Origin: Bordetella parapertussis
GTDB taxonomy: Bacteria; Pseudomonadota; Gammaproteobacteria; Burkholderiales; Burkholderiaceae_D
NCBI GenBank assembly: GCA_945866125.1
Contig: CAMBFZ010000038.1
Span: forward strand, 1-15,303
Length of the DNA: 15,303 nucleotides
Direction of reading: 5' to 3'
Made by a program: the position numbers and the translations under genes. Below are positions 6,004 to 12,901 of this stretch, piece by piece. Numbering within the stretch: the stretch's first letter is position 1; each line of letters begins with the position of its first letter. The notes beneath the pieces were generated by a model, which saw nothing but the letters and a program-made list of their open reading frames with translations, searched no databases and had not been told where the DNA came from.

Positions 6004-6996
6004 ATGAATATCACCCTACTTGGCGCCGGTGCCTGGGGTACCGCATTGGCGATCGTGCTGGCAAAGCGGCATGCTGTTTTGCTCTGGGGTCGGGATGCAG
6101 AGGCAATTGCCCGAGCCGATGCAGAGCGCGAAAATTCTACTCACCTACCCGGCTTCACGTTGCCGGCATCTCTCGCCCTTACCTCAGATTTCCCCCAAGC
6201 TGTTGCACACGCAGCAAACGGTTTGCTCATTTTGGCGACGTCGGTGTCCGGTTTGCGACCGGTATTGACAAGCTTGAAGCCCCACCCCGTGCCCAATCTC
6301 GTGTGGCTTTGCAAAGGCTTCGAAGAAAGCAGTGCATTTTTGCCGCACCAGATCGTTGAGCAAGTGTTGGGCGACGGCGTACCATGCGGTGCGCTATCAG
6401 GCCCCTCTTTTGCGCAGGAAGTCGCGCGTGGTTTGCCGTGTGCGTTGACCATCGGTTCGACTAGCGCGGCACTGCGTAATCAGGTTGTCTCCGCGGTGCA
6501 TGGTGGTGCCATTCGGGTCTATGCGAGTGAGGATTTGATTGGCGTTGAGGTCGGCGGTGCGGTAAAAAATGTGCTGGCCATTGCGACCGGCATTGCTGAC
6601 GGATTAGGTTTGGGTATGAACGCTCGCGCAGCACTCATCACCCGCGGCTTGGCCGAGATTTCGCGTTTGGGCGTGGCCCTTGGCGGACGCACCGAGACCT
6701 TTATGGGACTCACCGGCGTGGGTGACCTGATTCTGACCTGTACCGGAGACTTGTCGCGTAACCGCCGGGTTGGCCTGGGATTGGCAGCCGGCAAATCGCT
6801 GCAGTCTGTCATCAATGAACTCGGTCATGTCGCCGAAGGGGTGCTCTGCGTGCAGGCCGTGCGGCAAGTCGCTCGCGCGCATCAAATCGAGATGCCAATC
6901 GTCGACGCAGTTGCAAACGTGTTATTCGACGGCGCTCCGCCTCAGCATGCGATTGGGCAACTGATGGCGCGGGAAGCTCGTCCAGAAATTTCCTGA
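6004..6996 (+). CDS. gpsA: NAD(P)H-dependent glycerol-3-phosphate dehydrogenase
   Basis: Reduces dihydroxyacetone phosphate to sn-glycerol 3-phosphate, the backbone precursor of membrane phospholipids, in the cytosol (EC 1.1.1.94). The Rossmann fingerprint GAGAWG (residues 7-12) opens the protein. WLCKGFE (101-107) includes the conserved K104, LSGPSFAQEVA (131-141) is the family motif, and K188 in GGAVKNVLAIATG is the expected catalytic lysine. SRNRRVG (251-257) lies in the substrate region. The length of 330 aa is typical. No clear Shine-Dalgarno precedes the ATG, but the Rossmann motif starts seven residues in, so the start is secure. It is the last gene of the yibN-grxC-secB-SH3 cluster and is followed by a hairpin. 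Confidence 0.97.
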   Translation: MNITLLGAGAWGTALAIVLAKRHAVLLWGRDAEAIARADAERENSTHLPGFTLPASLALTSDFPQAVAHAANGLLILATSVSGLRPVLTSLKPHPVPNLVWLCKGFEESSAFLPHQIVEQVLGDGVPCGALSGPSFAQEVARGLPCALTIGSTSAALRNQVVSAVHGGAIRVYASEDLIGVEVGGAVKNVLAIATGIADGLGLGMNARAALITRGLAEISRLGVALGGRTETFMGLTGVGDLILTCTGDLSRNRRVGLGLAAGKSLQSVINELGHVAEGVLCVQAVRQVARAHQIEMPIVDAVANVLFDGAPPQHAIGQLMAREARPEIS

Positions 6997-7000
6997 TGTA

Positions 7001-7030
7001 ATGTGGCTTCCTAGAAATAGAAAGCCACAT
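7001..7030 (+). terminator. Stem-loop just after gpsA
   Basis: Four bases after the gpsA stop, atgtggctt (7001-7009) pairs perfectly with aagccacat (7022-7030) around a 12-nt loop. The outer bases can extend the stem with a bulge. No T-run follows, so it is not a classical intrinsic terminator. It may mark or protect the 3' end of the gpsA transcript. Confidence 0.4.
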
Positions 7031-7278
7031 CAGCATCGACATAATCTCAGCCGGCAGCCTTTAATCACAGGGCCAGCCAGCCTTCAAATCCCTGCTGCAT
7101 CGTACAAATCGTGCGCGCCATTGATCTAGCTTTATATCAATCGACCGTATTGATCGAATAATGGTTGCGGAAAAGAAGCAATCGTTGCGCATTTGAATCC
7201 TGTGGGGAAATATATTGTTGTATCGATCCGTCGAAATTCCGTTTTTATTCCGACATTGACGGGCACTTTTTTCATATT

Positions 7279-7307
7279 TTGACGTCTGAAAAAAGGCGCG
7301 CCAGAAT
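7279..7307 (+). promoter_or_regulatory. Candidate sigma-70 promoter of the gsp operon
   Basis: TTGACG (7279-7284, 5 of 6 to consensus) is followed after exactly 17 nt by CAGAAT (7302-7307, 4 of 6). It would give a leader of roughly 100 nt before gspG. A second TTGACG at 7256 has no well-spaced -10. Seen by eye only. Confidence 0.4.
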
Positions 7308-7347
7308 TTCATTAATGCCGCAACAAACTCCCCTTCTGCGTTACTGA

Positions 7348-7370
7348 TCCTAAGACGGTTTCTTTTAGGA
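7348..7370 (+). repeat. Inverted repeat in the gspG leader
   Basis: TCCTAA (7348-7353) and TTAGGA (7365-7370) are perfect inverted repeats around an 11-nt spacer, extendable by one G-T pair. They lie about 45 nt before the gspG start, in the predicted leader. They could be an operator or an RNA hairpin. Confidence 0.4.
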
Positions 7371-7416
7371 CATAAATTTACTTTTCCCTCAGTAAAACTT
7401 TTTAAAAAGGACCGTA

Positions 7417-7869
7417 ATGCGATTTCGGTTATTTTCATTACAAAAAAAAGCGGTTGCACGTGGTTTTACCCTGATTGAAATTATGGTGGTCGTGGTGATC
7501 ATGGGCATTCTTGCAGCGCTTGTTGTGCCCAAGCTGATGGGGCGCACCGATGACGCGCGCATCCTTGCTGCCAAGCAAGATATCTCCACATTGATGCAAG
7601 GATTAAAGCTGTACCGACTTGATAATCAGCGTTACCCGACCACAGAACAAGGCTTGCAAGCACTTGTTGCACGGCCCGCGACGGCCCCGGTGCCGCCAAA
7701 TTGGAAAGCCGGCGGCTATCTTGATCGACTCAACAAAGATCCTTGGGGAAATCTCTATCAATATTTGTCGCCGGGTGTGCGCGGCGAAGTCGATGTATTT
7801 TCGTATGGTGCAGATGGGCAGCCGGGAGGTACGGGGAATGATGCAGACATCGGCTCATGGTCTGACTAA
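7417..7869 (+). CDS. gspG: Type II secretion major pseudopilin GspG
   Basis: Major subunit of the pseudopilus that pushes folded substrates from the periplasm through the secretin. Prepilin peptidase should cut at G16|F17, within ARGFTLIEIMVVVVIMGIL. The +5 Glu is E21, and a hydrophobic N-terminal helix follows. The family features WGNLYQY (110-116) and the C-terminal calcium-loop region FSYGADGQPGG to GSWSD (128-150) are present. The length of 150 aa is normal. AAGGA lies 5 nt before the ATG, one of the stronger ribosome sites in the operon. It is the first gene of gspGHIJKLMNDE here, which suits the most abundant subunit. The last 32 nt overlap the start of gspH. Confidence 0.97.
   Translation: MRFRLFSLQKKAVARGFTLIEIMVVVVIMGILAALVVPKLMGRTDDARILAAKQDISTLMQGLKLYRLDNQRYPTTEQGLQALVARPATAPVPPNWKAGGYLDRLNKDPWGNLYQYLSPGVRGEVDVFSYGADGQPGGTGNDADIGSWSD
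7825..7830 (+). promoter_or_regulatory. Ribosome binding site fixing the gspH start inside gspG
   Basis: GGAGGT lies 7 nt before the ATG at 7838 and is itself coding sequence of gspG. It decides for this start over the open frame reaching back to 7619, and over the second ATG at 7841. Confidence 0.75.
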
Positions 7870-8347
7870 GCCCCCTTTGCGTCGCACTGCTGCTGGCTTT
7901 ACTCTGCTTGAGTTGCTCGTCGTTCTGGTTATTGCGGGCATCATGCTGGGCGCCATCGCTCTCAATGCCGTTCCCGGCGATCGTCAGGTTGTACAAAGCG
8001 AAGCCCAGCGTGTAGCTTTGTTGCTGCAGCTCGCTCGTGATGAAGCCATCGTGCGTAACCGACCTATCGCGTTCGAGGCTGATCAGGATCGTTACCGTTT
8101 CTTGATCCGACAGAACGACAATTGGGAGATGCTCGCGCAAGATGCGATTTTGCGTGAGCGCGAATTTAAACGGCGTCCCTTGCAGCTTTCTATGACGCCG
8201 TCGGTTGGCGACAGTCTGCCCGGTATGCCTTTGCGTATTGTCTTTGGTCGCGAACCGGTGGATAGGGCCTTTGTACTCACGCTTGCGTTCGGTAGCCAGA
8301 GTGCGTTGATACGTGCCGATGGTATTGGTCATTTTCAGGTGGAGTGA
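7838..8347 (+). CDS. gspH: Type II secretion minor pseudopilin GspH
   Basis: Minor pseudopilin, placed near the pseudopilus tip in studied systems. Starting at 7838 the protein has 169 residues. The prepilin site is G20|F21 in AAGFTLLELLVVLVIAGIML, with E25 at +5. The C-terminal part shows the GspH-type beta-rich domain, with ARDEAIVRNRPIAFE (67-81) and a closing LIRADGIGHFQ (157-167). The reading frame is open much further upstream, but that stretch would be antisense-like noise through gspG and would bury the signal. The gene overlaps gspG by 32 nt and ends one base before the gspI start. Confidence 0.93.
   Translation: MMQTSAHGLTKPPLRRTAAGFTLLELLVVLVIAGIMLGAIALNAVPGDRQVVQSEAQRVALLLQLARDEAIVRNRPIAFEADQDRYRFLIRQNDNWEMLAQDAILREREFKRRPLQLSMTPSVGDSLPGMPLRIVFGREPVDRAFVLTLAFGSQSALIRADGIGHFQVE
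8337..8342 (+). promoter_or_regulatory. Ribosome binding site fixing the gspI start
   Basis: AGGTGG, continuing as AG, lies 6 nt before the ATG at 8349, at the 3' end of gspH. It supports a 10-residue prepilin leader rather than the longer reading from 8313. Confidence 0.75.
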
Positions 8348-8348
8348 C

Positions 8349-8729
8349 ATGCGGCGACCGGTGATCTCATGTGCGGGCTTTACCCTTCTGGAAGTGTTGG
8401 TGGCGCTCGTCATCATCGCCACAGCATTAGGCGCGAGTTTGCGTGCAGTCGGTAGCTTGACGCAAAACAGTAGTGATTTACGGGGCTCGATGATGGCCAC
8501 GTGGTCGGCTGAAAACCGGCTGACCCAAATTCGTCTTGCGCAGGAATGGCCGCCGCTTGGTCAGCGCGAATTCGCCTGCCCGCAGGGTGAATTGCAACTT
8601 ATCTGTCAGGAAAATACTTTTGCCACGCCCAACCCGGCATTTCGTCGGGTTGAGGTTGCGGTGCTCGACGGACGCAATCCCACACGGCGCATTATCACCC
8701 TCTCGCAGGTGGTACCGAATGCGCTTTGA
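8349..8729 (+). CDS. gspI: Type II secretion minor pseudopilin GspI
   Basis: Minor pseudopilin that in studied systems forms the tip complex with GspJ and GspK. The 126-residue protein has a 10-residue leader with cleavage at G10|F11 (CAGFTLLEVLVALVIIA) and E15 at +5. The downstream NRLTQIRLAQEWPPLG (57-71) resembles the conserved N-x-L-x-x-L-R-L-x-x-x-W-P region of GspI. Two cysteines in the mature part, C77 and C86, could pair in the periplasm. It begins one base after the gspH stop with a good ribosome site, and its last 11 nt overlap gspJ. Confidence 0.94.
   Translation: MRRPVISCAGFTLLEVLVALVIIATALGASLRAVGSLTQNSSDLRGSMMATWSAENRLTQIRLAQEWPPLGQREFACPQGELQLICQENTFATPNPAFRRVEVAVLDGRNPTRRIITLSQVVPNAL
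8707..8712 (+). promoter_or_regulatory. Ribosome binding site fixing the gspJ start
   Basis: AGGTGG lies 6 nt before the ATG at 8719, inside the end of gspI. It supports this start over the open frame from 8536. Confidence 0.75.
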
Positions 8730-9390
8730 TCCTGACCGCTCTAGGCAGGCCGGGCTGACTTTGGTCGAGCTCCTCGTTGCCATCAGCATCCTCGCATTTG
8801 TCGCAGTTCTTGGCTGGCGAGGGCTCGACAGTATTACCCGCACCCGCTCGACGCTGAATGCCGAATTGGAGCAAACGCGTGGTATGCAACTCGCGTTTGC
8901 ACAGTTACAAAATGATTGCGCCAATAGTGTTGATGCGGGCAAGCTCGACGGTCGTCTGCCTGTGGTGATTGATGCCCAACGTATCACGCTGGCGCGCAGC
9001 GTTCACACGGATGGCCAGCCGACAAGGCTGCAGCTTGTTACGTACCGTTTGCGAGATGGTGCGCTGACCCGTGAAGAATCGCCGCCGACCCGTGACCTGC
9101 AGCAGCTCGATCAATTTTGGCAGCTGGCTCAGACCGGTTCGGGAATGCTGCCCATACGACTACAGTCGGGTGTGCAGAGTATGGTGATGCGGGTTTGGGT
9201 CAATGATGGTCGGGGCTGGCGCAACTGGGATGCCGCCGCGAGTAATGTGCCGCCCTCGCGCGGATCGTTGATGAACCCGCAGGCAGGTACAACAAACACC
9301 CAGACTATCTGGAGCGGACTAGAAGTGGCATTGCGGTTAGCCGGACGTGATGCAAGCCTATCCAAGATTTTTTTACTGGGGGCGGTATGA
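8719..9390 (+). CDS. gspJ: Type II secretion minor pseudopilin GspJ
   Basis: Minor pseudopilin of the tip complex. From 8719 the protein has 223 residues. The prepilin motif is QAGLTLVELLVAISILAF with cleavage at G12|L13 and E17 at +5. Leucine at +1 replaces the usual phenylalanine. The following GWRGLDSITRTRS (32-44) and the C-terminal WSGLEVALRL (198-207) are typical of GspJ. The gene overlaps gspI by 11 nt and shares an ATGA with gspK, so translation is probably coupled on both sides. Confidence 0.95.
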   Translation: MRFDPDRSRQAGLTLVELLVAISILAFVAVLGWRGLDSITRTRSTLNAELEQTRGMQLAFAQLQNDCANSVDAGKLDGRLPVVIDAQRITLARSVHTDGQPTRLQLVTYRLRDGALTREESPPTRDLQQLDQFWQLAQTGSGMLPIRLQSGVQSMVMRVWVNDGRGWRNWDAAASNVPPSRGSLMNPQAGTTNTQTIWSGLEVALRLAGRDASLSKIFLLGAV

Positions 9391-10313
9391 TTTGGCCCCT
9401 GCGTGATCAGCGCGGTGTGGCGGTGATCACGGCGCTGCTGTTGACGACGCTCGCTGTGACGATCGTGGCGAGTCTGTTCTGGCAGCAGCAGGTACAGGTG
9501 CGTGCCATCGAAAATCAGCGGCTGCAATTACAAAAACAATGGGTACTGCGCGGCGCGATGGATTGGGCGCGTTTGATTTTGCGTGAGGATGGTAAATACT
9601 CGTCAACCGACGATCTCAATGAGCCGTGGTCCGTGCCTTTAGCCAATACTCGCCTTGATCAATATGTTGAAAAAGACGATGTGAAAGGCGACGCAGGAAG
9701 TGCGATGCTCTCCGGGGCAATTCAGGATGCGCAGTCACGCTTAAATCTGACCGGTCTGGCTACCGCCGGCACAGTCAATGCGGGCGAAGTCAGCGCCTTT
9801 GAACGCCTGTTGGTTTCGCTGCAATTGAATCCTTCACTGGCTCGTGCGGCTGCCACCCAGATCGCTGCCAGTCAGCGTCGGGACGATGGCGGCGCGGGTA
9901 CTGCACGCCCGATTGGTTTTGAGCACATCGAAGACCTGCTTGCGGTACCAGGCTTTACGCCCACTATGCTGCCAGTGTTGCGGGCGAATGTCATTTTTTT
10001 GCCGCGCGCCACGGCGATCAATGCCAACACGGCGTCTGCGGAGGTGCTCGCCGCAAAACTTGCGCCGTTATCCGTGACGGATGCCAATGCACTCATTGCC
10101 AGCCGCCGTAGCGCCAGTTTCCGCGATATCAATGATCTGGTGTCGCGACTACCCGGCACACAAGTTTCTGTGAGCGCCAATCAGGTATCTACCACCACCA
10201 ATTTTTTTCTCGTCAACGGCCGCGTCACCATTCGTCAGGCTGTATTACAAGTCCAGGGGCTCGTCGAGCGCTTTGGGGTCAGCACGCGATTAGTGTGGGT
10301 GCGTGAGATTTGA
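9387..10313 (+). CDS. gspK: Type II secretion minor pseudopilin GspK
   Basis: Largest minor pseudopilin, which caps the pseudopilus in studied systems. Leader cleavage is expected at G10|V11 in QRGVAVITALLLTTLAVTI. The +5 position is T15, not Glu, which is the known peculiarity of GspK. QDAQSRLNLTGL (113-124) and AINANTASAEVLAA (210-223) are conserved GspK stretches, and the alpha-helical part (about 135-205) carries EDLLAVPGF (182-190). The length of 308 aa is normal. The ATG overlaps the gspJ stop (ATGA). A G-rich stretch just before it may serve as ribosome site. Confidence 0.95.
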   Translation: MIWPLRDQRGVAVITALLLTTLAVTIVASLFWQQQVQVRAIENQRLQLQKQWVLRGAMDWARLILREDGKYSSTDDLNEPWSVPLANTRLDQYVEKDDVKGDAGSAMLSGAIQDAQSRLNLTGLATAGTVNAGEVSAFERLLVSLQLNPSLARAAATQIAASQRRDDGGAGTARPIGFEHIEDLLAVPGFTPTMLPVLRANVIFLPRATAINANTASAEVLAAKLAPLSVTDANALIASRRSASFRDINDLVSRLPGTQVSVSANQVSTTTNFFLVNGRVTIRQAVLQVQGLVERFGVSTRLVWVREI

Positions 10314-10320
10314 TGCGCCG

Positions 10321-11619
10321 ATGAAATCCAACCATCTCAGCACGCTTTATCTGCGGCTTCCCTCGCGCAGCGCGGCCAAGACCTTGACACAATGGCAGGC
10401 GCTGCCATTGTCGTTTGCACTCGCTGCACGTAACGGCAGGGTTATGCGTGAGGGTGAGGCCGTGGTGTCCACTCTGGCCTCGTCGGTTGCGCAAGTACAG
10501 CGCGTCGTGCTGATGTTCGCCGCGAGCGATGTGACGGTATTACAGCTCGCGGTACCACCCCTGCCTGCTTCAAAATTACGCGCAGCTTTACCTGGACTGG
10601 TCGAGGATCGGCTCATCACGGACCCGGCGGAGTGCGTGTTGGTTGCCGGTCCGCGCAAAAATGGTCTGTGCGCAATCGCTGTTATCGAACGTCACTGGCT
10701 GCAGAGCGTTATCGCAATTTTTTCCGGACTAGGTGCGCGCCGCATCGTGGCCTTGCCGATGCAATTGTGCCTGCCGCTGCAGTCCGGTGGTCTGGCCGCA
10801 GCAGTCACAGAGAGACCTGGCCAGATTGATCTGGCGCTGCGTTTTTCCATTGACGAAGGCATCGGACTGCCTGTGATAGCCGGTGCTACAAACAGTGCAA
10901 TTGAGACGGAAGTTTGTCGAGCATTGTTTACGCTGGCCGCGCATAAACCGGTCGTCTTGATGGTGCCGGCCTCCCGTGTAGAAGCTTATCGGGCAGCAGT
11001 CGTCCACCTCGCCGACATGGGTGGCGACATTCTGATTCGCGTAGACAGTTGGCAAGATTGGCTTGAAGCGGTGGATCGGCCGGTGCTTGATTTGATGACA
11101 GGGATGGCAAGCGATCAATCCCTGTCTATTAACTGGCGCCGCTGGCGCTGGCCACTCGTTTTGGCCGGCCTTTTATTGGCGACAAATGTCGTCGCACTTA
11201 ACTGGGATTGGTGGCGCTTAAAGAGTGAAGGTGAGGCATTGCACGCAGGGATGATCCGCGTTTACAAAACAACCTTCCCTAACGATGTCGTGATCGTCGA
11301 TCCACTGGTACAGATGCAACAAAAAATCACGGCACTACGCAAGCGTAGCGGCGAGATTACGCCGTCCGATTTTTTGTCGCTGGCGGCGACATTAGGCGAA
11401 ATAGAAAAAACGCTGCCGGATAAATCCGGCGATGAATCTACGAAATTTTCCATCGCTGCGCTCGAATATCGTGACGCGATACTAGTCGTCCGTTTCAAAC
11501 CCGGCACCAATCCGCCGACAGAAGCAGTGCGTACTGCGCTGGCCGCACGCCACATCACACTCACCGACGCGCCCCCCGAAAACGGCGCGACGGTGTGGCG
11601 GCTCAGGAGCGCGCTATGA
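10321..11619 (+). CDS. gspL: Type II secretion inner-membrane platform protein GspL
   Basis: GspL anchors the ATPase GspE to the inner membrane through its actin-like cytoplasmic domain and pairs with GspM. The first ~270 residues are the cytoplasmic part, opening with STLYLRLPSR. PPLPASKLRAALPGLVEDRL, a stretch typical of GspL, follows. One transmembrane helix (about 277-295, WPLVLAGLLLATNVVALNW) leads to a periplasmic ferredoxin-like region. I chose the ATG at 10321 (432 aa), 7 nt after gspK. A GTG at 10303 would add six residues and overlap gspK by 11 nt. Neither has a strong ribosome site, so the start is uncertain. The stop overlaps gspM in an ATGA. Confidence 0.9.
   Translation: MKSNHLSTLYLRLPSRSAAKTLTQWQALPLSFALAARNGRVMREGEAVVSTLASSVAQVQRVVLMFAASDVTVLQLAVPPLPASKLRAALPGLVEDRLITDPAECVLVAGPRKNGLCAIAVIERHWLQSVIAIFSGLGARRIVALPMQLCLPLQSGGLAAAVTERPGQIDLALRFSIDEGIGLPVIAGATNSAIETEVCRALFTLAAHKPVVLMVPASRVEAYRAAVVHLADMGGDILIRVDSWQDWLEAVDRPVLDLMTGMASDQSLSINWRRWRWPLVLAGLLLATNVVALNWDWWRLKSEGEALHAGMIRVYKTTFPNDVVIVDPLVQMQQKITALRKRSGEITPSDFLSLAATLGEIEKTLPDKSGDESTKFSIAALEYRDAILVVRFKPGTNPPTEAVRTALAARHITLTDAPPENGATVWRLRSAL
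11415..11430 (+). repeat. Short GC-rich hairpin inside gspL
   Basis: GCCGGA (11415-11420) and TCCGGC (11425-11430) form a perfect 6-bp stem around a TAAA loop, and the palindrome extends one further A-T pair inwards. It lies in the periplasmic part of gspL and has no T-run. Function unknown; it may be chance. Confidence 0.3.
11605..11609 (+). promoter_or_regulatory. Ribosome binding site fixing the gspM start
   Basis: AGGAG lies 6 nt before the ATG at 11616 and inside gspL. It supports the ATGA-coupled start over the in-frame GTG at 11595. Confidence 0.7.
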
Positions 11620-12131
11620 GTCGCATCATGCCTCCCTTTCTCCTTCGTATTCGCGACAACGCAAGCACCCTCTGGGCTATGCGTAATCCACGTGAGCGCA
11701 GCACGCTGGCAGTTGGAAGTGTGCTGTTGCTGCTTTCTCTGATATGGCTATGGCTGATCGATCCGGCGCTACAAGGGCGTACGCAGTGGGACAAAAAATT
11801 ACCCGTGATGCGCGCTGAGTTAGCGCAGATGCAGTCGCTCGCTCGCGAACTCGGCGCTGAATCAGAAACCAAGTCAGTGGTAGCGCTGCCGCTATCGCGT
11901 TCAACATTAGAAGCGAGCCTCAGTGCCAAAAATCTTAAGCCTCAAACCATCGTCATTACCAATGAATTCATCAAGCTCAGTTTTTCAGACGTGCCGTTTT
12001 CAGCGCTGACTGCCTGGCTGAGCGAAAGACAAACCGGTGCGCAACTGAGTGTGACGGAGGCCACCATCACGGCACGCGATCAGTCCGACAAAGTCGATGC
12101 GACGCTTAGCCTGCGGCAGATCGCTCCATGA
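11616..12131 (+). CDS. gspM: Type II secretion inner-membrane protein GspM
   Basis: GspM is a bitopic platform protein that stabilises GspL in the inner membrane. The 171-residue protein has a short cytoplasmic stretch with NPRERSTLAVGS (24-35), one transmembrane helix (about 31-48) and a periplasmic domain. The latter begins with a coiled-coil-like segment (about 55-82) and ends in a small ferredoxin-like fold, with FSDVPFSALTAWLSE (123-137) typical of the family. The ATG shares ATGA with the gspL stop, and its own stop shares ATGA with gspN. Confidence 0.93.
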   Translation: MSRIMPPFLLRIRDNASTLWAMRNPRERSTLAVGSVLLLLSLIWLWLIDPALQGRTQWDKKLPVMRAELAQMQSLARELGAESETKSVVALPLSRSTLEASLSAKNLKPQTIVITNEFIKLSFSDVPFSALTAWLSERQTGAQLSVTEATITARDQSDKVDATLSLRQIAP

Positions 12132-12901
12132 GGCGCGTGCTGATCTGGAGTATGTCCGGCGTGTTCATTGTGGCGCTGACGATCGTGGCGGTTTTGCCGG
12201 CGAGCGTGCTGGTACAGGCGCTGGAAAACCAGACCGGCGGTCGTATCACCTTGGGTGATCCGCAGGGCAGTGTGTGGCAAGGCTCCGCGTTTGTTGGTGC
12301 TGCTATGGATAGCCATAGCGCTGTCGCACCAATGTTGCCGGGGCGGTTCAGCTGGCAGCTATCACCCCTGGTTTTACTGGGGCGGGTCGATGCGGTGGTG
12401 CAAAACAGCGAGGCATTGAGCGCGCCACTCTCAATCACTGGCGACTGGCGTCATTGGCGATTAGGCGCCTCGAGTTTGCTGCTGCCAGCCGAACGACTTG
12501 CGGCATTGGGGGCGCCATTAAATACGGTGCGACCGTCGGGCCTGATGCGTTTGTCGTGGGAAGAGTTGCAGATTGCCGGTAATAAAAACGGTGTCGCCAT
12601 CGACGGGCGCATGCAACTTGATCTCACCGATATTGCATCGGCTTTGTCGCCGGTCAAACCGCTCGGTGCCTATCGTTTGCAATTTGACTGGCATGAAGAT
12701 ACGGCCCGGTTAACGCTGGCTACCACGAGCGGGCCGCTCATGCTGACTGGCAGCGGCACGATCAGCAATGGACATTTGCAGTTTTCAGGGCAAGCAAGTG
12801 CACAAGAAGGACAGGAAGAGAGGCTGGCGGTACTGCTGAGTTTGTTGGGGCGGCGGCGTCAGGTTGACAACAAAAATATTATTGCACTCGAATTCAAATG
12901 A
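12128..12901 (+). CDS. gspN: Type II secretion protein GspN
   Basis: GspN is an accessory inner-membrane protein present in only some type II systems; its role is poorly defined. A single N-terminal transmembrane helix (about 5-23) is followed by a beta-rich periplasmic domain of about 230 residues. QGSVWQGSA (46-54) and PGRFSWQLSPLVLLGRV (71-87) match the family pattern, as does the late SGTISNGHLQFSGQASAQEG region. The length of 257 aa is usual. It overlaps gspM and gspD by ATGA at each end, placing it firmly inside the secretion operon between the platform genes and the secretin. Confidence 0.9.
   Translation: MRRVLIWSMSGVFIVALTIVAVLPASVLVQALENQTGGRITLGDPQGSVWQGSAFVGAAMDSHSAVAPMLPGRFSWQLSPLVLLGRVDAVVQNSEALSAPLSITGDWRHWRLGASSLLLPAERLAALGAPLNTVRPSGLMRLSWEELQIAGNKNGVAIDGRMQLDLTDIASALSPVKPLGAYRLQFDWHEDTARLTLATTSGPLMLTGSGTISNGHLQFSGQASAQEGQEERLAVLLSLLGRRRQVDNKNIIALEFK
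12302..12319 (+). repeat. Short hairpin inside gspN
   Basis: GCTATGG (12302-12308) and CCATAGC (12313-12319) form a perfect 7-bp stem around the loop ATAG, extendable by one G-U pair. It is coding sequence of gspN. It could shape the mRNA or be chance. Confidence 0.3.

Larger units (their letters stand above)
6997..7416. other. Intergenic region between gpsA and the gsp operon
   Basis: About 420 bases with no convincing gene and visibly more AT than the flanks. It holds the hairpin after gpsA, several short ATTGAT/ATCAAT copies between 7120 and 7154, two TTGACG motifs (7256-7261 and 7279-7284), an inverted repeat at 7348-7370 and the gspG ribosome site. Open frames on either strand here have no recognisable domain or convincing start. 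It is best read as the control region of the type II secretion operon. Confidence 0.7.

Noticed and set aside
7080..7120. tRNA-like ttcaaatcc with a later cca
   Set aside because: The bases flanking the T-loop-like motif do not pair into an arm, and no anticodon or acceptor stem is found upstream.
7061..7459. 132-codon minus-strand frame filling the gpsA-gspG gap
   Set aside because: It overlaps the gspG start and promoter region, has a composition like random AT-rich sequence and shows no recognisable motif. A small chance remains that it is real.
7730..8500. 256-codon minus-strand frame across gspH and gspI
   Set aside because: Long but antisense to three pseudopilin genes with clear prepilin motifs; no domain seen.
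10303..10320. GTG start adding six residues to GspL
   Set aside because: Possible, but the ATG at 10321 gives the usual GspL N-terminus and neither has a strong ribosome site. Kept as an alternative only.
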